Positions 44,627-51,955 of a stretch of 64,000 nucleotides of DNA are shown piece by piece. Position 1 is the first letter of the stretch. Each line of letters starts with the position of its first letter. Position numbers and translations under genes: made by a program. The notes beneath the pieces were generated by a model. It was not told where the DNA came from and did not search any database. It worked only from the letters and a program-made list of their open reading frames with translations. This DNA is from an uncultured Eggerthella sp. (GTDB taxonomy: Bacteria; Actinomycetota; Coriobacteriia; Coriobacteriales; Eggerthellaceae). Location: contig CAUASB010000004.1 of assembly GCA_958431815.1 (NCBI GenBank), forward strand, positions 118,987-182,986. The letters are read 5' to 3'.

Positions 44627-44881
44627 ATGTGCACCAATGGAGTTAACACCGGTCAGTTCGAGCAGATGATCGACCAGATCGACGACCATATCAAGCTGGA
44701 GCGTCGCTGGGCCCACAACCTTGCCCACCAGGCAAGCGATGCCGGCTTTGAAACGGTTGGCGAAAAGCTGCATGCGGCCATGACTCTTCTCGATGAGGTT
44801 CGTGCCACGCTCGATGACGCCAAGGAAGCGCTTGATGAAGATGCGCAGAACGCCAGCGGCGTTACGGTGAACTTGGTTTAA
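44627..44881 (+). CDS. Small helical protein of unknown function
   Basis: An 84-residue protein beginning MCTNGVNTGQF, starting at ATG 44627 with AAAGGAG upstream. The rest is acidic and helical, with heptad-like repeats (QMIDQIDDHIKLERRWAHNL; LLDEVRATLDDAKEALDEDA). His residues (HIK, AHNLAHQ) could bind metal. It is 30 bases upstream of nikR in the same direction. I do not recognise a family. Upstream in-frame extension lacks a ribosome site and was not used. Confidence 0.7.
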   Translation: MCTNGVNTGQFEQMIDQIDDHIKLERRWAHNLAHQASDAGFETVGEKLHAAMTLLDEVRATLDDAKEALDEDAQNASGVTVNLV

Positions 44882-44911
44882 CAACCTCAAGCACGGCGAA
44901 AAGGAGTAAGC

Positions 44912-45334
44912 GTGAGCAACGATTTGATGCGCTTTTCCGTGGCGATGCCCGAAGACCTGCTGATGAAGTTCGACCACTTGGTGGCTCGTCGTGGGTTGGC
45001 GAAAAACCGCAGCGAAGTGGTGCGCGACCTGGTGCGCGACGCCCTGGTCGAAGACGAGTGCTCCATGCCGGGGCGCATTGTTATGGGCACTCTTACCATC
45101 GTGTACAGCCACCATTCATCCGATTTGCAGGAAAAGCTTCATCACATTCAGCACACCTATCTGGACATGGTGGTTGCTTCGATGCATGTGCATGTTGATG
45201 AGGAAAATTGCCTCGAAGTTATCATTCTGAAGGGCGAAACCGGTGAAGTGCAGGATGTTGCCAATCTCATCATCGGCACCAAAGGCGTGAAGACGGGACG
45301 CTTGAACATGACCACCACTGGTGCGTTCATCTAA
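44912..45334 (+). CDS. nikR: Nickel-responsive transcriptional regulator NikR
   Basis: A 140-residue regulator. The ribbon-helix-helix DNA-binding domain is RFSVAMPEDLLMKFDHLV...RSEVVRDLVRDALV. The ACT-like nickel-binding domain has YSHHSSDLQEKLHHIQH, then HVHVDEENCLEV, placing the expected His, His-x-His and Cys ligands. It should repress nickel uptake genes when nickel is sufficient. GTG 44912 follows AAAGGAG. It sits between a small helical protein and hypE, consistent with nickel-enzyme control. Confidence 0.93.
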   Translation: MSNDLMRFSVAMPEDLLMKFDHLVARRGLAKNRSEVVRDLVRDALVEDECSMPGRIVMGTLTIVYSHHSSDLQEKLHHIQHTYLDMVVASMHVHVDEENCLEVIILKGETGEVQDVANLIIGTKGVKTGRLNMTTTGAFI

Positions 45335-45398
45335 ACGCTCACCTGCGGTTTTATCTACACAAACCAGGCTTAGCGCCTGCAGAACAAGGAAGGCAGCA

Positions 45399-46421
45399 AT
45401 GGACGAAACGGTTTTGCTGGGTCATGGCAGCGGCGGCACCATGATGAAACGCATCATCGACGAAGTGTTCTTCGAGGCGTATGCCGATCAAGAACTGCTG
45501 GAGGGAAATGACGCGGCATCGCTTCCCGCGCCCGCCCCGGGCGAGCGCATCGCCTATTCAACCGACAGCTTTGTGGTAACCCCTCAGTTCTTCCCTGGCG
45601 GCGATATTGGCAGGCTTGCCGTGTGTGGCACGGTGAACGATGTCGCTACCAGCGGCGCGGTGCCGAAGTACTTAAGCTGCGGTTTCATTTTGGAAGAGGG
45701 CTATCCCATCGCCGATTTGAAGCGCATCTGCAAAAGCATGGCGGAAATGGCCAAGGAAGCCGGCGTGCATATTGTGACAGGCGATACCAAGGTGGTGAAC
45801 CGCAGCCATGGCGACGGTGTGTTCATCAACACCAGCGGCATCGGCTTCATTCCCGAGGGCGTAAGTCTTTCCGGCGCGTTCTGCCGTCCGGGCGACAAGA
45901 TCTTGGTTACGGGCACTTTGGGCGATCATGGCATCACCATCATGTCGTGCCGTGAAGAGCTTTCCTTCAACGCTGACATCAAAACCGACGCTGCGCCGTT
46001 GAACCACCTTATTGCCGATGTTTTGGCGGCAGCTCCCGATACGCGTTGCTTCCGCGACCCAACGCGCGGCGGGTTGGCTTCCACGCTCAACGAGCTTGCC
46101 GGCCAGTCGGGGGTCGATTTCATCGTCGATGAAGGTGCGGTTCCGGTGAAAGATGCTGTTCTGGGTGCCTGCGAGATGCTGGGATACGACGTGTACCAGG
46201 TGGCCAACGAAGGCAAAATGGTGTGCGTGGTCCCCGCTGAACAGGCTGATGCTGCCTTGGCTGCCATGCGCGCCAACAAGTACGGCGCCGATGCGGCCAT
46301 CATCGGTGAAGTGGTGGAAACTCCCGAAGAGCGCGACCCGCGTGTGTCCATCCGAACCGGTTTCGGCGCCCTGCGCATCATGGACATGCTCGTGGGAGAG
46401 CAATTGCCACGAATTTGCTAA
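45399..46421 (+). CDS. hypE: Hydrogenase maturation protein HypE
   Basis: A 340-residue PurM-like ATPase with N-terminal LLGHGSGGTMMKRIIDEVF, STDSFVVTPQFFPGGDIGRLAVCGTVNDVA, FRDPTRGGLASTLNELA, and a C-terminal PRIC. The terminal Cys is the site that accepts a carbamoyl group from HypF and is dehydrated to a thiocyanate for the NiFe centre. The last residue is this Cys, so the enzyme looks intact. ATG 45399 is preceded by AAGGAAGG. No other hyp gene or hydrogenase is in the window. Confidence 0.94.
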   Translation: MDETVLLGHGSGGTMMKRIIDEVFFEAYADQELLEGNDAASLPAPAPGERIAYSTDSFVVTPQFFPGGDIGRLAVCGTVNDVATSGAVPKYLSCGFILEEGYPIADLKRICKSMAEMAKEAGVHIVTGDTKVVNRSHGDGVFINTSGIGFIPEGVSLSGAFCRPGDKILVTGTLGDHGITIMSCREELSFNADIKTDAAPLNHLIADVLAAAPDTRCFRDPTRGGLASTLNELAGQSGVDFIVDEGAVPVKDAVLGACEMLGYDVYQVANEGKMVCVVPAEQADAALAAMRANKYGADAAIIGEVVETPEERDPRVSIRTGFGALRIMDMLVGEQLPRIC

Positions 46422-46619
46422 CAAATGCACGGAGCCTTCAAGCTCGGTAAACGGCAACGCCATGGCAAACACGGAGTGCAATCTACCCGTTCTCAGAAAA
46501 ACTGTGCAAGGTTCTTGCATATTGAGGGCGCTATGGTATTTTCCCGTTCAGGGATTAACCGATTGGTTGCCCCAAACACGACAAAGCATCTCTAAAAGCC
46601 CAAGAGAGAAGAGGTTTTC

Positions 46620-46808
46620 ATGTCTCATCCAGTAATTCTTGACGATGAGTGCATCGGCTGTGGCATCTGCATCGATGCTTGCCCGCAGGAATGCATCGAA
46701 GTTGTAGACGGCGTATGCAAAGTAGTCAACGAAGAAGCCTGCATCGCTTGCGGCGACTGCGTTGAAGAGTGCCCCATGGGCGCTATCGAGGAAATCGTCG
46801 AGGACTAA
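46620..46808 (+). CDS. 2[4Fe-4S] ferredoxin
   Basis: A 62-residue clostridial-type ferredoxin with two perfect cluster motifs: CIGCGICIDACP (residues 11-22) and CIACGDCVEECP (about 42-53). This is a low-potential electron carrier in anaerobes. ATG 46620 follows AAGAGG. It lies 200 bases after hypE, with its own leader and a terminator directly downstream, so it is probably monocistronic. The proximity to nikR-hypE may be incidental. Confidence 0.95.
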   Translation: MSHPVILDDECIGCGICIDACPQECIEVVDGVCKVVNEEACIACGDCVEECPMGAIEEIVED

Positions 46809-46837
46809 CATCCGACGGTCTGTTCCGCGAATCATGC

Positions 46838-46880
46838 AAGAAGGGAAACGGGGATGAACCTCTCCGCTTCCCTTCTTTTA
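46838..46880 (+). terminator. Terminator of the ferredoxin gene
   Basis: AAGAAGGGAA pairs with TTCCCTTCTT, with an inner CGGGG/CTCCG pairing, followed by TTTTA. Confidence 0.85.
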
Positions 46881-47037
46881 TTTCGGGGTGCTGCGCCGTC
46901 CTTTTATGGACGGTTTTGATACGCTTTCGGCAAATTCCCCAATCATCTGGTAAAACGCCGATACTACCTATACAATGGGTCGGGTGTTCAAGGGGGGTAT
47001 TCCCCGTAGGACTATCATATGAAGAAAAGAGGTTACG

Positions 47038-47193
47038 ATGGCAGTTGTTGCATATTGCGTTAAGTGCAAGGAAAAGAAGGAAATGGTAGACCCTCAGGAA
47101 GGCGTTACCAAGAACGGCCGCGTTATCACCAAGGGAACGTGCCCCGATTGCGGCACCAAGATGTCCCTCATCGGCGGCGTTGCCAAGAAATAG
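47038..47193 (+). CDS. DUF5679 zinc-ribbon protein
   Basis: A 51-residue protein, MAVVAYCVKCKEKKEMVDPQ, then EGVTKNGRVITKGTCPDCGTK and MSLIGGVAKK. The CxxC pairs CVKC and CPDC form a zinc ribbon, and the KNGR-turn is the hallmark of DUF5679, which resembles the zinc finger appended to topoisomerase I in some bacteria. Nucleic-acid binding is plausible but unproven. ATG 47038 has AAGAGG upstream and a strong terminator follows. Confidence 0.85.
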   Translation: MAVVAYCVKCKEKKEMVDPQEGVTKNGRVITKGTCPDCGTKMSLIGGVAKK

Positions 47194-47307
47194 CCCCTTT
47201 CTGAAAGCCATCGTCTTTTCTGGCAGGTGGCAATAGGGCAGTTGCGTTACACGCTGCTCCGAATACAGAAACGAAGGATGTTTCCGTCGATCCTTCCATT
47301 ACGATTT

Positions 47308-47340
47308 CGGCCCGCATGGTTTTCCATGCGGGCCGTTTTG
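47308..47340 (+). terminator. Terminator after the DUF5679 gene
   Basis: CGGCCCGCATGG (47308-47319) pairs perfectly with 47324-47335 around TTTT, and TTTT follows. Confidence 0.93.
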
Positions 47341-47477
47341 CGTCATGGGACAGACCTTATAGCCCCTTTGTTAGATCTTTCAGGCAAAAAGTAACGGGAG
47401 TCGAAAACTGCAGAACATACTTTGACCTGCGGAAACATAAATAAGGAAGATAATCTTCAACAGGAAGGTTACAAAAC

Positions 47478-47518
47478 TTGACAATGATGCACTTAGATTT
47501 TATTATTCCAATTGTCGA
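47478..47518 (+). promoter_or_regulatory. Promoter of the dnaK operon with flanking inverted repeat
   Basis: Consensus TTGACA (47478-47483), exactly 17 bases, then TATTAT (47501-47506). TTGACAAT at the -35 and ATTGTCGA at 47511-47518 form an imperfect inverted repeat straddling the -10, a plausible repressor site. No CIRCE and no CTTGAGT-N7-ACTCAAG HAIR box is seen. The leader to dnaK is about 180 bases and holds no gene. Between 47340 and 47477 I see nothing. Confidence 0.8.
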
Positions 47519-47691
47519 AAGGGTCCACGGAATGTGGGCCTTAAGGTATATCGGCCAACGCACAGAGCCAAGGGTTCGCTCGAAGGCAATGCGCAAAGGC
47601 TCATACCCCGACACCCACTTTGGTAAGAACAGATAGGCCGCCTACCTAACTCGGCATAAGCAGGCGGTCGCAACTGAAAGGACATAGCAAG

Positions 47692-49611
47692 ATGGCAAAG
47701 ATCATTGGCATCGACTTGGGCACCACCAATTCGGCAATGGCAGTGATGGAAGGCTCCGAGCCCGAAATCCTCGTAAACGCAGAGGGCGACCGCACCACGC
47801 CTTCCGTTGTGGGCTTCGGCAAAGACGGCGAGCGTACGGTAGGCAAGGCTGCTAAGAACAAGGCAGTCACCAACCCTGAAAACACCATCGCTTCGGTAAA
47901 GCGCTTCATCGGTCGTTCCTATGCAGAAACCGCTGAAGAGCAGAAGACGGTTGCTTACAAGGTGAAGAACGGCAACGGCGGTCGTGCTGTAGTAGACATC
48001 GACGGCAAGGACTACATGCCGGAAGAGATTTCCGCAATGGTTCTGCAGAAGATCAAGTCCGATGCTGAAAAGCGCGTAGGCGAGCCTATCACCCAGGCTG
48101 TTATCACCGTTCCTGCTTACTTCAACGACGCTCAGCGTCAGGCAACCAAGGACGCTGGCAAGATCGCAGGCCTCGAGGTTCTGCGTATTATCAACGAGCC
48201 TACGGCAGCAGCACTTGCTTACGGCCTTGATAAGACCAACAAGGACGAAAAGGTTCTGGTATTCGACCTTGGCGGCGGTACGTTCGACGTTTCCGTCCTT
48301 GAGCTCGGCGACGGCGTGTTCGAGGTTTGCTCCACCGCAGGCGACAACCATCTGGGCGGCGACGACTGGGATCAGCGCGTAATCGACTGGATGGCCGACA
48401 AGTTCCAGGCTGACAACGGCATCGACCTTCGCGCCGACAAGATGGCTCTGCAGCGCTTGAAGGAGGCAGCGGAAAAGGCAAAGATGGAGCTTTCCTCCAC
48501 CAGCCAGACCACCATTAACCTGCCCTTCATTTCCGCAGGCGCAGCTGGCCCGCTCCACTTGGACTACACCCTTACCCGCGCCGAGTTCGAGCGCATTACC
48601 CGCGATCTGCTCGACCGCTGCAAGAAGCCTGTTGAGCAGGCTCTGCGCGACGCTGGCCTTTCCACCGGCGACGTTAACGAGGTAATCCTCGTTGGCGGCT
48701 CCACCCGTATGCCTGCTGTTCAGGAACTGGTGAAGAACATGACCGGCAAGCAGCCCAACATGTCGGTTAACCCCGACGAGGTTGTTGCAATGGGCGCAGC
48801 TGTTCAGGGCGGCGTTCTTGCTGGCGACGTTGAGGGCATCCTCCTTCTGGACGTTACCCCGCTTTCCCTTGGCGTTGAAACCATGGGCGGCGTAATGACC
48901 AAGATGATCGACCGCAACACCACCATTCCTACCCGCAAGACCGAGATCTACTCCACCGCAGCCGATAACCAGACTTCGGTAGAGATTCACGTTCTGCAGG
49001 GCGAGCGTCAGATGGCCAAGGACAACAAGACCTTGGGCAAGTTCCAGCTCACTGGCATTCCTGCCGCACGTCGTGGCGTTCCTCAAATCGAGGTTACGTT
49101 CGATATCGACGCCAATGGCATCGTGAACGTTTCCGCTAAGGATCTGGGCACCGGCAAGCAGCAGCAGATCACCATTTCCGGTTCTACCGCCCTTACCGAC
49201 GACGAAGTAGACCGCATGGTAAAGGACGCCGAGGCTCACGCCGAGGAAGACAAGATCCGCAAGGAAGAGGTTGAGGCTCGCAACAACTGCGATTCGCTGA
49301 TCAACGCAACCGAAACCACCTTGAGCGAAGTTGGCGACAAGGTAAGCCCCGAGGTAAAGCAGCAGGCCGAAAGCGCCGTTGCTCAGGGCAAGAGCGCACT
49401 TGAAGGCACCGACATCGAGGCTATCAAGTCCGCTATCGAGGCAATGCAGCAGGCTGGTTACAAGCTGGCCGAGGTTGTTTACGGCAACCAGGACGCAGCT
49501 CAGGGCGCAGCCGCCGGTGCGGCAGCAGGTGCTCAGCAGCAGCCCGCTGACGACGACACCATCGAAGCCGACTTCGAGGTTGTCGACGACGACGAGAAGA
49601 AGGATAAGTAA
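47692..49611 (+). CDS. dnaK: Molecular chaperone DnaK (Hsp70)
   Basis: A 639-residue Hsp70. The nucleotide-binding domain has IGIDLGTTNSA, VPAYFNDAQRQATKDAG, FDLGGGTFDVS and GGSTRMPAVQ. The substrate domain follows LLLDVTPLSLG with helical lid and a Gly/Ala/Gln tail, ending in acidic FEVVDDDEKKDK. ATG 47692 follows AAAGGACATAG. It is the first gene of dnaK-grpE-dnaJ-hspR-clpB, the actinobacterial heat-shock order controlled by HspR. Confidence 0.98.
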   Translation: MAKIIGIDLGTTNSAMAVMEGSEPEILVNAEGDRTTPSVVGFGKDGERTVGKAAKNKAVTNPENTIASVKRFIGRSYAETAEEQKTVAYKVKNGNGGRAVVDIDGKDYMPEEISAMVLQKIKSDAEKRVGEPITQAVITVPAYFNDAQRQATKDAGKIAGLEVLRIINEPTAAALAYGLDKTNKDEKVLVFDLGGGTFDVSVLELGDGVFEVCSTAGDNHLGGDDWDQRVIDWMADKFQADNGIDLRADKMALQRLKEAAEKAKMELSSTSQTTINLPFISAGAAGPLHLDYTLTRAEFERITRDLLDRCKKPVEQALRDAGLSTGDVNEVILVGGSTRMPAVQELVKNMTGKQPNMSVNPDEVVAMGAAVQGGVLAGDVEGILLLDVTPLSLGVETMGGVMTKMIDRNTTIPTRKTEIYSTAADNQTSVEIHVLQGERQMAKDNKTLGKFQLTGIPAARRGVPQIEVTFDIDANGIVNVSAKDLGTGKQQQITISGSTALTDDEVDRMVKDAEAHAEEDKIRKEEVEARNNCDSLINATETTLSEVGDKVSPEVKQQAESAVAQGKSALEGTDIEAIKSAIEAMQQAGYKLAEVVYGNQDAAQGAAAGAAAGAQQQPADDDTIEADFEVVDDDEKKDK

Positions 49612-49613
49612 TC

Positions 49614-50228
49614 ATGGCCGCGCCTGAAAAAGACGAGGTACGCGAAGAGGAAACGGCAGCCGAGGAACAGGCTTCGGCTGCCGTCCCTGAAGAGGTTGAG
49701 GCTGAAACCATCGAGGAAGACGCCGAAGGCGAAGAGCCTGAGGAAGACCCGGTGGAAAAGGCCAAGGCCGAGGCAGACGCCTGGAGGGACAAGTACTTCA
49801 GACTTCACGCCGAATGGGATACGTACCGCCGCCGCATGAACGAGCAGCGCGAAGAGGAAAGGCTTCGCGCCACGGAAAAGCTGGTTGAAGGCCTGCTTCC
49901 CGTGATCGACGACTTCGAGCGCAGCATCGCCTATGCCGAAGGCAATGGCGAAGAGGGCTTGCTGGGTGGCGTAAAGGCCGTGCACAACAAGCTCAACGAA
50001 GTGCTGAAGAAGGAAGGCGTCGAGGTTATCGACCCTGAAGGCGAAGCATTCGATGCCCTTGAGGCTCAGGCGGTTGCCACGGTCGACGATCCGTCCGTTC
50101 CCGATGAAACGGTTGCCCAGGTTTACCAGAAGGGTTACCGCATGGGCAACAAGGTTATCCGCGCCGCAATGGTAACGGTAACCGTGGGCGGTCCGAAGCG
50201 CGAGACCAAGTCAGAAGAAGACGAATAG
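49614..50228 (+). CDS. grpE: GrpE nucleotide exchange factor
   Basis: A 204-residue GrpE. An acidic disordered N-terminus (about 60 residues) and a long helix (DKYFRLHAEWDTYRRRMNEQREEERLRA) lead into a four-helix block and the beta wing ending VAQVYQKGYRMGNKVIRAAMVTV. It releases ADP from DnaK. ATG 49614 lies two bases after the dnaK stop with AAGGA inside dnaK, so translation is coupled. Confidence 0.96.
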   Translation: MAAPEKDEVREEETAAEEQASAAVPEEVEAETIEEDAEGEEPEEDPVEKAKAEADAWRDKYFRLHAEWDTYRRRMNEQREEERLRATEKLVEGLLPVIDDFERSIAYAEGNGEEGLLGGVKAVHNKLNEVLKKEGVEVIDPEGEAFDALEAQAVATVDDPSVPDETVAQVYQKGYRMGNKVIRAAMVTVTVGGPKRETKSEEDE

Positions 50229-50234
50229 CAAACG

Positions 50235-50262
50235 CAAGGGCGGGCTCGCAAGTCCGCCCTTG
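50235..50262 (+). terminator. Hairpin after grpE
   Basis: CAAGGGCGG pairs with CCGCCCTTG, followed by only TTG, so probably partial attenuation before dnaJ. The rest of the 215-base gap to dnaJ shows nothing certain. Confidence 0.6.
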
Positions 50263-50444
50263 TTGTAAGCATTGAGATAAACCAACGAAGCAAAAGAGAG
50301 GAGCGCTAAAACGAGACATAGTGCCTTGAGGGATTCGAGAGTGACGAGGCAAGCGGTCTTACGGGCCGTGCCCGAGCATCTAAGAAACCTGAATGGCACG
50401 ATGGCCGTTATGGCGCTTCGTCAGAATGAAAGAAGGTGGGGCGT

Positions 50445-51410
50445 ATGGCAGCAACTCCCGACTACTACAAGACGCTAGGCGTTCCACGGGATGCGGATGC
50501 CAACACCATTAAGAAGGCATTCCGCAAATTGGCACGTAAGTATCACCCCGATGCCGGCGGTGACGAAGCAAAATTCAAGGAAATCAACGAAGCATACGAA
50601 GTCCTTTCCGACGACAAGAAGCGCAAGCTCTACGACCAGTACGGCACCGCGAACGAGAATCAGATTCCCTACGGTGGTGCATGGCAGGGCCAGGGCGGCA
50701 ATCCCTTTGCGGGTGCAGGTGCGGGTTCCGGCTTCGGCGGCGCTTCGGGCTTCGGCAGCTGGGCCGACATCTTGGAGAGTATTCGCAATGGCGAAGGCGC
50801 CTTTGGCGGAAACTGGGACTTCGGCGGCGGTGCAGGATATGGCCAGCCGCAGCCCCGCAAGGGTGCCGATAAAGAGGTTTCCATGACGGTCACCTTCGAC
50901 GAGGCATTCAAGGGTTGCGAAAAGCGCATCCGCATCGGTCACTCCGGTACCGGCGAAAAGGAAACGCTTACCATCAAGATTCCCGCCGGTGCCATTGACG
51001 GTGGCCGCGTTCGCCTGAAGGGCAAGGGCGGCCAGGGTGCCAACGGCGGCCCGGCAGGTGACTTGCTGGTGAACATCAAGATCGCCGCCCACCCGCTGTA
51101 CAAGCGCGAAAAGGCCGACGTGGTGATGGACCTGCCGGTAACGTTTGCCGAAGCAGCGTTGGGTGCCCAAGTGGTGGTTCCCACCCCTGATGGCAAGAAG
51201 GTACGCCTCAGGGTGCCCGCCGGTTGCCAGGACGGCACGGTGCTTACCGTGCGCGGCAAGGGCGCACCGCGCCTGGGCAAAGGCGCAACCGGAAACGGCG
51301 ATCTGCGCGTAGCTATTAAGATCGCGGTTCCGAAAACATTGAACGATGAGCAGAGGAAGGCTCTGGAAGCATTCCAGGCAGCAACGAAAGAAGAGGTGAG
51401 GGCATGGTAA
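50445..51410 (+). CDS. dnaJ: DnaJ-family co-chaperone without zinc finger (type II Hsp40)
   Basis: A 321-residue protein. The J domain begins YYKTLGVPRDAD and has HPD at 34-36. A Gly/Phe/Ala-rich linker (about 75-140) follows. The C-terminal domains contain GTGEKETLTIKIPAG and GDLLVNIKIAAHPLYKRE. The four CxxCxGxG zinc motifs of type I DnaJ are absent, so it is a CbpA/DnaJ2-like member. ATG 50445 has AAGGTGG upstream; GTG 50436 is less likely. It stimulates DnaK ATPase, and its end overlaps hspR. Confidence 0.95.
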   Translation: MAATPDYYKTLGVPRDADANTIKKAFRKLARKYHPDAGGDEAKFKEINEAYEVLSDDKKRKLYDQYGTANENQIPYGGAWQGQGGNPFAGAGAGSGFGGASGFGSWADILESIRNGEGAFGGNWDFGGGAGYGQPQPRKGADKEVSMTVTFDEAFKGCEKRIRIGHSGTGEKETLTIKIPAGAIDGGRVRLKGKGGQGANGGPAGDLLVNIKIAAHPLYKREKADVVMDLPVTFAEAALGAQVVVPTPDGKKVRLRVPAGCQDGTVLTVRGKGAPRLGKGATGNGDLRVAIKIAVPKTLNDEQRKALEAFQAATKEEVRAW

Positions 51411-51790
51411 TGGACGACAAGAACAGACCGCTGTACATGATCAGCGTGGCTGCCGAGCTTGCCGGCGTTCACCCGCAAACCCTGCGCATCTATGAGCAGA
51501 AGGGCTTGGTTTCCCCGCAGCGCACGCGCGGCAACACGCGCATGTACTCGCAGGCGGACATCGAGCGCTTGCAGCTTATCAACGAGCTCACCGACGAGGG
51601 CATCAACTTGGCGGGCGTTATCCGTATCCTCGACCTGAAGGGGCGCCTTGACGAACGCGACGATGAGCTTGATACCCTGCACCGCCGTGTGCGCAAGCTT
51701 GCCGACCGCGTGCACGAGCTCGAAACCAGGGAAAGCGTTAATTCCCTGGTAAGCGACACCAACGCAATCGTCCTGCGTAGGTTGAGGTAA
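51404..51790 (+). CDS. hspR: HspR heat-shock repressor (MerR family)
   Basis: A 128-residue MerR-type regulator. The winged helix begins LYMISVAAELAGVHPQTLRIYEQKGLV, continues SPQRTRGNTRMYSQADIERL, and is followed by a coiled-coil. In actinobacteria HspR binds HAIR operators and represses dnaK and clpB with DnaK as co-repressor. No canonical HAIR box is visible upstream of dnaK here. ATG 51404 overlaps the dnaJ stop by seven bases; ATG 51410 is an alternative. Confidence 0.93.
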   Translation: MVMDDKNRPLYMISVAAELAGVHPQTLRIYEQKGLVSPQRTRGNTRMYSQADIERLQLINELTDEGINLAGVIRILDLKGRLDERDDELDTLHRRVRKLADRVHELETRESVNSLVSDTNAIVLRRLR

Positions 51791-51955
51791 TCAAAGGGGT
51801 TTTCGTCTTTTGCCAAAGGCGGATGACTCCCTAAAGGTTGATTTTGGAAACGAACCGATTGGCGCGGCAAGCCGGCAGGGGCAAGGCGAAGTGCCTGGCT
51901 TGGCTGGAACGTCAACGTGCTTCTTTCGCTTAACAGCGAAAGAAAGGAAAGAATT

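Noticed and set aside
47340..47691. CIRCE or HAIR operator upstream of dnaK
   Set aside because: Neither TTAGCACTC-N9-GAGTGCTAA nor CTTGAGT-N7-ACTCAAG, nor a close variant, is present.
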